Program-made: the position numbers and the translations under genes
Assembly (NCBI GenBank): GCA_023897205.1
Contig: JAHWDD010000033.1
Span: 124,001 to 188,000 of the forward strand
Direction: 5' to 3'
From: Exophiala sp. HKRS030
Lineage: Eukaryota; Ascomycota; Eurotiomycetes; Chaetothyriales; Herpotrichiellaceae
Length of the DNA: 64,000 nt
The notes under the pieces: model-generated
What the model saw: the letters and a program-made list of their open reading frames with translations, nothing else
What the model was told of the DNA's origin: nothing
Database searches by the model: none
In this document: positions 22,041 through 32,934 of the stretch, piece by piece
Position numbering within the stretch: position 1 is the stretch's first letter
Layout: the number at the start of each line of letters is the position of its first letter

Positions 22041-22445
22041 GCGGCACAAGTGGTAACGACGGCGAAAATGAACGCATTTTGTATGACACCAAATCAGCAG
22101 TAAGAAAGCATTCAGTCCTTGAACTCGTATCGAAGATCTCTAACTTCGAGCCCCAGAACTGACTTGCATTGGTTATCTGATTTAATCTGCGGAATGCTTA
22201 CCAAATGAGCCCCAACAATGTGGAGGTCACATTCAATCGGGTTCAGAGACCCAGATGGTCTAAAAGGAAATTGATGAAAGGGATACAATGTTATGACAGC
22301 TGATCACCGGCTTTGAATCAATTAGGCTAGGACGCATAGCACGAATCATTCTTTAGTTGTGCTTAATGCCAAAGATTGTATCATGAATTTCTGTTATAAA
22401 TAACTGTCGTCGATACGATCTTCTGTAGCCTATCGACAAGTCGCT
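22041..22445. other. Intergenic, no gene seen
   Basis: A 405-bp spacer between the small ORF and the 3' end of the AsaB-like gene; nothing recognised. Confidence 0.4.
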
Positions 22446-23481
22446 TCAATAGAAGGCGAAACCTCGACATTCGATACTCTCTCGGAGAGGATCTGACTGC
22501 ATTCTTTCTGGGTAGTCAAAAGACGTATGAGGAACCCCTTTGGTGTTCAGCACGAACAACATCGGATCAATCGGTTTCCTTACCTGGTGGTGGGTTTTCG
22601 CCTGAAGTTGCCTGGATGAAGAGCCAGGCTTCACTGGGCATCTGGTCTTTGGCGTAATACCAGCGGTGTCTTTCGTTGCTGTAGATCTGGTAAGTTTCGT
22701 GTACCACGTCACTCTTCACTGTATCTTGATGAGCAAGGTCCAAATCGCGATCGATAGTGCTGATATCGAGAAGTGCCAAAGGATAATCTCGCACTGGACC
22801 ATTCAACGGAATCCATATGCTGAAACGAGGGTTAGTTGCGTTGTTCCAAGACTGGGTTCGTAATATTACTTGAACCATTGGTACTTGCGCTTGCTGAGCT
22901 CTTCAGCTTCTCCTGGATTTAACTTGAACATGATTCCTTCAGCATCAACCTCTGTCGTGTCTATTCCATATCAGATGTATAATCCGAAGATAGGCATAGA
23001 ATCATACCAATATGCGCTATAGACGTGGGCTGTAGGTGAGAATAGCTTCCTCCTGCGTGGATAGGAAACTCTGGATGTCGTCGTCTGACCTTTGTGGAAG
23101 ATCTGAGTTCAGAATAGCGAATGGCATTCAGGTACATACTGTAGTATCAAAGAATTGGATCCTTTGTGCACCCAAGGCTTCCTTAACGGCTCGAGCTGCT
23201 TGTGGAAGGAACAATTGGGCGACTTTCTCATTGTCATCGAACTCTTCTGATTTCAGATGTCCAGGATCAATCTTGATCATGGCGAATCCATTCGAATCGA
23301 TTGTTGGGGGGCAATCAAGATCACGAAAATTGTGGACCTTGATGCCGTCCACTTGTTGCAGATTCAAGTTACTCTTCGCCAGCCCTACAGGAGGGTCAAA
23401 CAAAACGTGATAAGGCTTTTCTTCGTCCCATTTCTTGTCATGCTGAAGAAACAAAAATGAAGTTGTAATGGCCGCTGTCAT
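22446..23481 (-). CDS. AsaB/CmcJ-like (GA4 desaturase family) enzyme, 5 exons
   Basis: Exons are 23481-23140, 23089-23008, 22960-22870, 22819-22584 and 22537-22446; phases agree throughout and give 280 aa. Introns are 46-53 bp with GT-AG ends. The protein follows the fungal AsaB/CmcJ-like family: EEKPYHVLFDPP near the N terminus, FDTTVRRRHPEFPIH, then AHIDTTEVDAEGI with the His-x-Asp pair expected of this oxygenase-like family, YQWFNIWIPLNGPVRDYPLA, ETYQIYSNERHRWYY, and the Arg-containing end VPHTSFDYPERMQ...RESIECRGFAFY. Members act in secondary metabolism as putative 2-oxoglutarate/Fe(II)-type oxygenases or hydroxylases; the substrate is unknown. The methyltransferase lies 1.5 kb downstream on the same strand, and an amidase gene is 2 kb away. 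Confidence 0.85.
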
Positions 23482-24274
23482 ATTTGCAGATTGGGCGCTC
23501 CGCTGTGCTCGACAGCTTAAAAAACTCCTTGTCCAAGAAATAGTTTTGCCCCGAAAGCTGTGTAGATATTCCTTGTGTCTCTCGATTGCTCCAAAATGAA
23601 TTATTTACGTGTCAATCATCCGTCTCTCAAGGGAGCATGTGTAACCCCCACGCATCGGTGATAAATGCAGCTTGATCATGCGATCCAGAGATGAGTTGGC
23701 TCCCTCACGAGTAGTACTCTGCCGAGAAGTCGATCGCAGAAATACTGTATGGGACCAGTCACAAGTGCCTGAGAATGCCTGCGGAGCTATTCCCTATGTG
23801 ACACTAGCCCGGGCCTGCCAGACGCCCCCAGGAATTGGTAGCGCCTAGCTTCTGTGGTGCGGAATGGTGAACTTCTCTCGTGTGTCTGTATGTATGCTTG
23901 TAGCTCGCAACCTAGAAACAGCATTTGAGACGTGCTAGCTATCTCGGTCATGTGTCGACGCGTGATTTGTCCAAATGATGCCATGTAACCTCTTGGCCCG
24001 GCAACGGAAAGGGTTTGCTAAATGATGAGGCTCTGCGGCGATAAGGCCAACAAATCTGAACGGCTAAGATCTCATGAAAAGGGGAACTAATCCTATTTCG
24101 TAGTGGGGCAAGTCAATTCTCTGCAAGACCTACTCCTCCTCCTTTGAAATTTTACTCTCTGTCGTTTTTCAAGGGTAGGCAAGACCAGGGTTGTGAATAG
24201 CCAGCTGAACTGGCAAGTGATTTACAGGAGAGTATTATATTACTAGCCCTTACCGCGTTATCCTTGACGGTCTC
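23482..24274. other. Upstream region of the AsaB-like gene, no gene seen
   Basis: It should contain the promoter of the minus-strand AsaB-like gene. ORFs are short and unsupported. Confidence 0.4.
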
Positions 24275-24598
24275 TCAATCGCCAACGAGAGTGGCAAGGT
24301 ATCCACCAAAATCGACAGGGTGTAAAATTTCAAGGGAGGACCATTGTATATATCCGGAGTAGGGTACTTTGGGGCGCAGCTCCGCATACATTTCCTTGTA
24401 CAACCGTGCCAACAACATGCATCGCTCGAAGTCCTGACCACTCACACCGTTGACATCAAGCGCATGCGGCTTGTAGCATTTGCCCGGCATATTATTGCTT
24501 TGGAAGCGCCTATGGTGTACTGGCTGTGGTAAAAGTTCCGGGTCATGAATTAGCCCCACGCTCCGGGCCGAAAAAAGTGGTGCTGGTGGTTCGGACAA
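24275..24598 (-). CDS. Hypothetical 107-aa ORF, possibly a gene fragment
   Basis: The frame reads like protein in its second half (DVNGVSGQDFERCMLLARLY, then KEMYAELRPKVPYSG and ILHPVDFGGYLATLVGD). The first half is less convincing, and the first codon is an ATG. No family is recognised and no partner exon was found. It may be a relic or the last exon of a lost gene. Confidence 0.25.
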   Translation of the reverse strand: MSEPPAPLFSARSVGLIHDPELLPQPVHHRRFQSNNMPGKCYKPHALDVNGVSGQDFERCMLLARLYKEMYAELRPKVPYSGYIQWSSLEILHPVDFGGYLATLVGD

Positions 24599-25479
24599 GG
24601 CGTTTTACAGAAGCCCCTCGTTACGGATGACATCGGTCGCTATTTGATGCAATGTGCAGACATTAATGCGGGACCTATGATTTCTCTGTGACCAGGTGAT
24701 CATGGCCCCAGCGACGCACCAACAAACCCATCTATCCGTGAGTGCAAAGTCCAATACCAGCTTCATTTTTAAGGCCAAGTTGACGTGTAATAATTTCTGG
24801 CATATGAATGTAAGTGATGAGCATAACTTCGGACTTAGGACAGAATCAATGACACTACTCGTACGCCAGGCATGCGTGAAAGAAGAGTCGAGGATTGACA
24901 AGTCAACAGTAGGAGATTCGTAGAACAGCTATGCCTCACATCTATCAGGAACATCTGGTGATTATCAGCACCTAGAGGAAGACATGAGTGTCGTGATATT
25001 ATGTATTAGACTGATTTTCCTCTCCGATCCGAGACTAGTAAGTTAGTAACTTTGATAAACTGGTTCGAGAGCATGGTTGGTGGAGTCTGAGAGCGTCAAT
25101 TAACTTTCTGGTCTACCTAAGTGGGCTGGATGCGCTAGTCGCTGAACACTAAACGGATGTGCTTCTGTACTCCGCAGACTGTACGGAGTATCCGAGCCCT
25201 GAAGCAAGGGCTGTTGATGTGATGGTGCATCGTAACTTCTCATCAAGAGCGTGTTGATTGGGTCTCCACCAGCCAAACAGGAGGGGTGGTCCTGTACAAA
25301 GGGATGATTGAAGGTCGGGGCTCAGCCTAATGATTCCGGAGCAGGTAAATTACTTACAGTACGTTGGTGGGGGGTAGATTGGATCTGTTCGCATCTTCCC
25401 TCACATGCATCCTGATTTCTTTGCCGTCAGCTACTGCCAAGACTTCACACTGCTGCCGTCCACCGCCGCTGAGCCACCC
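24599..25479. other. Intergenic upstream of the amidase, with a TACTCCG/CGGAGTA inverted repeat
   Basis: No gene seen. An imperfect palindrome at 25168-25190 (TACTCCG arm, 9-bp spacer, CGGAGTA arm) lies about 290 bp before the amidase ATG and resembles the perfect one at 62360-62376. Confidence 0.5.
25168..25190. repeat. Inverted repeat TACTCCG...CGGAGTA
   Basis: Seven-base arms with a 9-base spacer, about 290 bp upstream of the amidase start; related to the palindrome at 62360. Confidence 0.7.
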
Positions 25480-27569
25480 ATGCCTACCTCGCTGGCATTT
25501 ACCTTGCTGTCGCTCGTTGTGTCTCTACTCATTTTCCTTTCAATCCAGTCCTGCAACATGCCTGCAAAGCTATCCGTCATTGACCTTTTGAGTCTTGATT
25601 CCGTAGAGTTGCAGCGGCGGCTCGAGGCTGGCCTCTTGACCAGTGTCGAACTGGTTCAGGCTTGTCTTGCACAGATCGACAGACACGATCAGCGAGGCGC
25701 GAGGCTAAATGCAATTATCTCGCTGGTACCCACGCCTCTTCTGCTAGAGCGTTCAGCGCAGCTCGACCGCGAGAGAAAGGCTGGTCGAGTTAGAAGCCCA
25801 TTTCATGGAATTCCAATTTTGATCAAGGTCCGTCGAATTACCCCACTTGGCGGTGCCTTCACTGATCTTCCATAGGATGCTATAGCCACGGGTCCTTCTC
25901 TTGAGATTGCCACGACCTTGGGCAGTCTCGCTTTGAAAACTTCGATTGCCCCGAGAAGTGCCAGTATTGTAACTCGAGTAAGTCGCAGAGCTGCCAGGCG
26001 TGTTCCGTTCTGATCACGAGAGCTAGCTAGAGGAGATGGGCGCCATTGTTCTGGGGAAGACCAATCTAAATGTCGGTGAGATCTTTACTTTCGTACATTC
26101 TATCTCGCTGACATATGGGATCCTAGGAGTTCGCCAACTTCAAGTATGCTTCCGATATTAATCCATTGTTTTTCGCAACTGACCCCATATAGGGGTGATG
26201 CAAACTCTAATGGATGGTCCGCCGTCGGAGGGCAGACACAATCTGCCTATATTGCTCGCAAACCGGATGAGACAGGTCTTGGACAAACAGTAAGCTTACA
26301 GCGTTGGTTGATCGTCTGTGCTAACTTTGTTCACCAGGATCCATGTGGATCTTCCACTGGTTCTGCAGTCGGCGTATCGGCTGGTTATGCTCCAATCGCT
26401 CTTGGAACAGAGTCGATTGGCTCAATAGTCATGCCTAGTTCGAGGGCTGGACTATATGCTTTCAAGCCTGCCCTCAATGCTGTGACCATGGACGGGGTAT
26501 TTAAGAGTTCTGTTGAACTGGACGTTGTTGGCGGTCATGCTAGATCGACTGCAGACTTGGCGCTTCTGAGCCAAGTTGCGTTGACAGAAGAGAAGCGGGC
26601 CCTCCTCCCACCGGAGGGCTACAAGAAGTTCTTGACAAAGGCTTTCGACTCACTCCGGATAGGCTTCGTCGATCCTACAAAATGGTCGCTACACCCGAAC
26701 ATCGTGCAACTGGACGAGCAGATATTGGCGCAGATGGTACAATTGCCCATGACTTGACGTGAACTTGAAGAGCTAATCTCCATTAAGAACAATCTATATT
26801 TTGATGCTATCGAACGGATCAAAAAGCATGCCACAGGTGTGACCTATCCGGTGGACATACCTCCTGCCACAGACATGTGGTATGAGGGGCAGAATCCAAT
26901 AACTGTCGTCATGGGTACGTCGAGTCTCGTGAGTTTCATACATGGAAAGTTGACTTTTTGAAGCCTACGAGGGCAAAGACGCTCTTGAAGCATGGCTAGA
27001 CGACGTCGAAGTTCCAGGTTTGAAGACCATTGAGGATCTTATTAAGTTCAATGAGGACAACCGAGAGAAAGAATTACCCGAGGGTATGCCTGATAGTCCA
27101 CATTGCTTGCGCTATACTTACAGGCGCCTGAAAGACCATCCAGATCAAAACCAACTACTCAATGCTTCACGAAGCCCTCCGTCGAAGGAGACCTACGATG
27201 CAGTCAAGAAGCTGATGAAGACGGTGGCGAAAGAAAATGGAATAGACAAGCTTTTTGATGAGCAGGACTTGAATATTCTTGCCTTCCCAATGGACAGCCT
27301 GATGGTATTCATCTCAGCAGCATCTGGTAAGTTGAAGCATTTTCTTGGTGTGAAAATTCAGAAATAAACTGATGCATACAGGCTACCCGATCGCGACAGT
27401 GCCTCTTGGTGTCACTGAAGCGGATGGTAGGCCATATGGTCTTGGCATCATGGCTCGGGCGGGCAGGGAAGACTTGATTTTCCAGTTCATGAGCGCCTTC
27501 GAAGCTCACTTTCCACCACGGGTTCTCCCATCTCGTGTGCGCGATGATAGTCTCACTTATCAGCTTTAA
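25480..27569 (+). CDS. Amidase-signature family hydrolase, 10 exons
   Basis: Exons: 25480-25827, 25876-25977, 26027-26071, 26127-26143, 26193-26289, 26338-26736, 26788-26914, 26964-27083, 27135-27326 and 27382-27569; phases close to give 544 aa. The N terminus (SLAFTLLSLVVSLLIFLS) is a signal-anchor-like helix; a second Met at 25558 would give a soluble form. Amidase hallmarks are present in order: catalytic Lys in FHGIPILIK, GAIVLGKTNLN, NSNGWSAVGGQTQ, PCGSSTGSAVGVSAG with the cis-Ser, and GTESIGSIVMPSSRAG with the nucleophile Ser region, then LYAFKP. The usual GTETDGS is GTESIGS here. The C-terminal part has NILAFPMDS and GYPIATVPLG. Amidases of this type hydrolyse amide bonds with a Ser-cisSer-Lys triad; the substrate is unknown. 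Exon 4 is only 17 bp. An apparent stop at 26755 lies inside the 51-bp intron 26737-26787. Confidence 0.88.
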
Positions 27570-28501
27570 GAACGTTCAGTAGGCCAGTGCCAATCCTAGC
27601 TAGTATGGTTAGACAATAGTTTAGAGGTCAGAACTTCGGCCAGTCCTTTTTCTGGTGGGGCAACAGGACTTGACGAATTCGGTACATTTGTCCGATGACC
27701 TTGTCCTGTGGCTATCGTTTAGCATAGGCTAAAAGACGCCCGATTATTGAGGTTGTCGGTTGTGATAGTCATCCGCCAAGGTGTGATCACTAGTTAGTTG
27801 GAGCCTGTACAACCCAACTGCACAGGAGGTCCATTCGTCACGAGTCCTAGCGACATGGTTGGACTATCTTCGCTCCTGAGGCATCCAGTTTACATCCCCT
27901 TCATCGAAATGATTTCGCTTGAGCCTAGTAGGACAGACGCCTAAATCCATGATCCTGGCATCGGTGGCCTGCCACCTCATCGACCTACTGAACACAACAC
28001 TAGGTATCAAAAGTTCTTTCTAGGCTTTCACACAGTACCGTACGGGACAATACAGTAGCCTTCTCCTACATTTTTTCGCCCTGCCGATTTTAATGAACAC
28101 CTTGGTGCTCCTATTGATGTTTTAGAGGCCATCGAGGCCGCTGAAATAAGGCCAAGTAACATTACAGCCTCCAGAAAAATATGCCTGGTGGTGCGTTCAA
28201 TCGAAAGGTGACATTGCGCCTTCCCTGTGCTCTTTGTTGACAAGCAAAACATTCAAGATCGTCGTTGGTGTGTGTCATTCGCGTACCGCTTTGGGGATCT
28301 GAGATAAACCGGGCAATCCGAAAGGATTGCAAGCTCAGCTCGATCTACCTGTGTCAATACCACTTTACTTTCGTCAGGGCCACTTATCTTTGCGAGCACT
28401 GCAGATGCTGAGCCAAAATGCTTTCAAATTCATTACTTATTGCATGTTCTGGCTGATTGTAACTACCTACAATTTGCCTACGAATTTCCCCTGACTGAAC
28501 G
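27570..28501. other. Intergenic between amidase and NLR genes, no gene seen
   Basis: 932 bp with only short unsupported ORFs. Confidence 0.4.
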
Positions 28502-31500
28502 ATGGCTTTGAACCTCCTCTACCATCCTCCATCTTCTAGTACTGGAGTCGCGTTCAAGTGAGTCTTTTCCGCCTTGTCCTCGCTCTTTATCTCATGCCCT
28601 ATTATCAGCCTTGTGGTCGTACCTGGCATAGGTCTCCCTCAGCCTACGGACTGGGCAAATTCCTCAGGAGAATGGCTCAAGGAACTGCAAAGTTTACACA
28701 ACGGATCGGCCCAAATTTGGCTCTACGAATATGAAGCTGTGAGAGGACAGTCAATTTTGCAGTCACTACTGCAACAGAGCTATATTCTGCCTAAACAACT
28801 TCATCAACTGAACCCCCGAGGTGTAAAAATCCCCCAGTGTGGATCAGAAATCGTTACTAAGGCAGACAGGCACCTTGTCGTCCTATCCTGATCGTTTGTC
28901 AAAGTCTTGGTGGGTGTATATGGAAACAGGTATTGTTACAGGAAACCTCCATGCCGAAAGAACTAATTCCAATGATTCCAAGGCCTACGCGAACATGGCG
29001 GAGAAGCGACACGAGAACAATATTGTTCTGGATCATATCTTTGGGGTTGTATTTCTGGGTACTCCCCATATCGAAGACGTCAGTGGACTCAACTGCAAAG
29101 TCGTCGAGTCTATTGTTAGAGCCAGCGCTGCGCCATACTCGTTCCTTTCATTCACACCAGATGACAATCGTTCACTATGCCAGATCTCGCGAGGATTCTC
29201 GGGATTCGATGGCGAAGTAATAGTGACCTTTGAAACTGTTCCAAGCAGATATCGCGAGAAATGGAAAGGCCCCTTTCAAAGAACTCGCCTGGTAAGTTCA
29301 TTGCCCCTTATTGGTGTCCATACCTAATTTGCCGCGAGATTATCCCTAGGGATCTGGCCTACCTCCCTCCGAATATCCGTTCAAAGGCATTTGGAATTTC
29401 AAGCAATCACCAAGATCTGTGCAAGGTGCAGGTCGGCGGAGAGTTGTACCGAGCTATTGTTCAAATGATCGACTCGGCCTTAGTTAGATACAAAGAATCA
29501 TCAGCACCACAGACTTTACCAGGTAATAGACTGTCTACTTGCTCATATGATTGCATTTGACCGTTTAACAGACCATGCCGACCATCGTAGCGATGGCAGC
29601 GTACTGGACGGCTGGGATCAGCAAAGTCTACGGAGCCACAGAAGCAAAATGGCGCGACCCATTGCGGAGGTTCTGAGCAAACGCCCCTCTGAAGTGGAGA
29701 CGCCTCAAGAGACAGAGCAGACTTCTGCTTTGTCGCAGCTTAGTTTGGACATAAAACAAGGCTCAAAGTCACCGTCAGCGACTGCTGGGCAGTCATCGCA
29801 ATTCTCTTATGAGCATGTACCTTCAAGCAAGCAGATAGAGCTCGAAAAGCCGAAGCCCCGTATTCCTTGTTTCTCTGTCGGTTCACAAATTCGCAAGGCT
29901 CGATTTTTCGGACGTGGCGACCTACTTCGAACGATAGACGAACGTCTACTCCCAGAGAACACATCTTCGCCGGTTGATATGGACGACGTCCCTGCTGCTA
30001 CCAACCTAAAGACGTTCGCTCTATGCGGCGCCGGAGGAATCGGAAAAACAGAATTGGCATCAGAGTACATCTTTTCGAGGAGAGCTCGCTACTCAGCCGT
30101 CTTCTGGGTCACTGCCGACAGCCGCAACGTCCTGCTCGAAGATTTTGCGCGAATAGCGATAGACTTAGGTCTCGTGGAAAAAGAGGAAGCACAAGATCTT
30201 GCGGAAGCATGCGAACTAGTCAAAGGCTGGCTCTGTAATCCGGTCAAGGACCTCGAAAAACCTCTTGGGGACCCCGAAAACGAAGTTTCTTGGCTCTTGG
30301 TGCTCGACAATGTTGATGACTGGGCAACCATCGAAGACTTCTGGCCTACAACCGGCATCGGCTCTATTCTGATTACAAGCCGGGATCCACTATCTCGGTC
30401 ACATGTTTACACTGCTAAACATGGCATCGATCTTGAACCATTCTCCCCGTCAGAGTCCCTTGAATTCCTCAATTCTGTGTCGCCAAAGCACTTTAATCGT
30501 ACCTCAGCATCTGCAAAAGCTGTTGCCGAGTGGGCCGGGGGACTGCCTCTGATCATCACAGCGATAGCGAGTGCGATGTCAACTCGCAATCTCACTTATA
30601 ACGCGATGTTCGATTTACTGAAAAGGTATGGGTTCGACGCTGTTTCGGCCGACCGCAACGCTCAAGTGGAGCCAAAACAAAGTGCCTCAATCTCATCGCT
30701 GATCGGTCTCGCATGTTTGGATGAGCACACAAAAAGTCTGATCTATACTATATCATTCTTCAATCCTGAGGGTATTCCTCTGAAACTTCTCATTGATAGC
30801 TCAGGCAAAGCACAGCTGTCCGCATTCCCGAAAACTCATGCCGAGTTGAACACTGCCCAAAGTAAGCTGGAACAGGCTTCACTCATCTCAGTTAACGAGC
30901 TCAATCAGACCATTCGCATGCATCGAATCTATCAAGACATAGTGCGAGAGTCTCTGAATCCTGAAATGCGAGTGAAAGCGCTTTCAACTGCACTAGAGAT
31001 TATTTCAGAGAGTTGGGTATACCAACCGCTTGAGCACCGCTTCGATACTGCTCGATATGAAGCATGTTCTTTGATCTTTCCGCATGTGGATCGGATTTTC
31101 CAACACTATGAGAAAACTTTTAGGTCTCGAAATATTGGTGCATCGGAGCAAGCGGCCGCGCTCTTCAATGATGCTGGCTGGTAATTAGTTCAAGAAATGA
31201 CTTTTTGAAAGTAGCTAATCCAGCAATAGGTACTGGTTTGAAAGAGGTCTCCCACAGGAATCGAAGCCATTCTTCAGACTTGCTCAGAATATGTGTGAGA
31301 CACTACAGCAGACGAAACCTAGTCAGAAGGTGGCGGGAATACTTCGCGAAAGCCACAACAACCAAGGCTCGGCCGCCAATGAAACCAATGACCCGCAAGA
31401 AAGCCTCCAACACAATCTTATGTGGCTCAGCTTGATGCGTGAAAGGCCATCGCCAGATGGCAAGATGCTGATCGACTACGAGCTCGGATGCGCATACAAC

Positions 31501-32274
31501 GAAGTGGGTGTATCATATGCCCTCAACTCGATGAATCTCCTGGCCCTAGAGCATTTTGAGCTCAGCATTTCGACATATCAGTCACTCCCCAATTATGACG
31601 AGAAGTGGCTTGGATGGCCACTGCCAAATATCGGGATGGTTCACTGGGTCCAGGGCAATCACGAGGCTGCCCTGAAAGCATTGCACCGAATGCGAATGAT
31701 TTACGAGACTGCATATGGTTTTGATGACAGGCAGTCTTTCAAGTGCGTTTACACAGTCCCTCTTTCATGATAAAGCTGATCTTCATTTAGAACAGGGAAG
31801 GTACTTTACGGTCTTGGCAATGTCTATCTGACTCGTGGAGACTTGGATGCTGCACTCGACTACCACTCGCGATGTCACAGTCAGTGGTCTGAGACTTTGG
31901 GAACGGGTCATCATCGAATTGGAGATGTATGTCACAAGTTAGCACAAGTATTCATGGGCTTAAGGCAATTTGATAAAGCACAGTAAGTTCACGCGTAAAT
32001 ACTTTCAGGTAGCCATTGACAGCATGATTATAGGGAATATCTTACCCGCGCACTTGGGATCTTCGCCCGCCGGCCCTATCATAGTCATGAGCGTGCTCGA
32101 ACCCTCTACAGACAGGGTCAGCTTCATCTCGCGAGGGGCAATGCCGACCTAGCCGACCAGTCCTTCAAAGCAGCTCATAAACAACGTCAAAACTTGGTAC
32201 CATATGACAATAGATCGTGGGATGAGCTTTTGGAGAAAGATTATGATGAGCTGATTGTCTACATGTCTAGATGA
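28502..32274 (+). CDS. NLR-type receptor: alpha/beta-hydrolase (SesB-like) head, NB-ARC, TPR repeats; 9 exons
   Basis: Exons: 28502-28557, 28609-28820, 28862-28929, 28983-29291, 29339-29522, 29572-31180, 31230-31742, 31791-31982 and 32034-32274; all phases agree, 1127 aa. Residues 1 to about 275 form a SesB/lipase-like fold: LVVVPGIGLPQP, nucleophile region ILIVCQSLGG (Ser 104; the first Gly of GxSxG is Cys), VGVVFLGTPH-like GVVFLGTPHIED, and NHQDLCKV near its end. NB-ARC follows: P-loop GAGGIGKT (429-436), Walker B LLVLDNVDDW (518-527), ILITSRD and GGLPL (599-603). A winged-helix-like part with MHRIYQDIV and then about 350 residues of TPR-like helices (GDLDAALDYHSRC, GNHEAALKAL) finish it. 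In fungi such NLRs sense non-self or cell damage and act in incompatibility and cell death. This copy appears intact. What it detects is not shown. Confidence 0.9.
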
Positions 32275-32934
32275 TTTGAAGACTTTGAATCACTCGGGGT
32301 TCTTGCTGACTCAAGGAATGAGAGTCTATCTACCTTGCACGTAACGTGACAACACAACTACAGAGCCGCGGTGAAAATCACGGTAGTATCTGGCAGAATA
32401 TGCAGACAATATGTAAGCCCTCTCTGGGATAGAATACTTAGAAATGGTGTCCTGCGACGGAGGTGCGGATGAGCTGGCACGCATCAGGCATCCAACGATA
32501 GAGGAGCTCAGAGTCTGGACTACAGAAAGCGACTGTAACTCGTACTTATGAGACTTGAGAGTACCAGTCAAGTATGCGAGGCGCTCAGGCAAAGCAAAAA
32601 CGGCCGCGTGACCGCGATACTTAATACCCAGGGCCCAGACTAAGCCTCTTAACCTGCCCAGGCCGAATTGGCTGCTTTTACCTGTGCCCAACAAGTCTGT
32701 ATGACATATAAATCACTTGAATTCCTGGCACTGGCCAGAGTCTAGCACAAATATATTTGTTCTCACAGCCCTGAATCAAATGGCCACGTCATCCACGCGC
32801 TTTAAGGCCCAACAGAGCCCCAAAATTGTTCCCACAACCGCCATCAAGCTGTCGTCAATGACAAACAAACCTGTTGGAGAGTCGCATATAGGTCAGCTAG
32901 AAATGTTTACCGTTTTGGCTTGTGGTATTCTCAC
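32275..32934. other. Spacer between NLR and CorA-like genes
   Basis: It contains an 81-codon ORF (32717-32962) with no recognised motif, which might be 5' leader sequence of the next gene. Confidence 0.4.

Noticed and set aside
26755..26757. In-frame TGA in the amidase, first read as a premature stop
   Set aside because: A 51-bp GT-AG intron (26737-26787) removes it and joins QILAQM to NNLYFDAIERI in phase.
27084..27134. Apparent extra residues or frame problem in the amidase at KELPEG
   Set aside because: Using the later acceptor CTGAAAG gives KELPEDHPDQNQ in phase.
28574..29560. Several separate short ORFs before the NB-ARC frame
   Set aside because: They splice into one hydrolase-like head domain with consistent phases.
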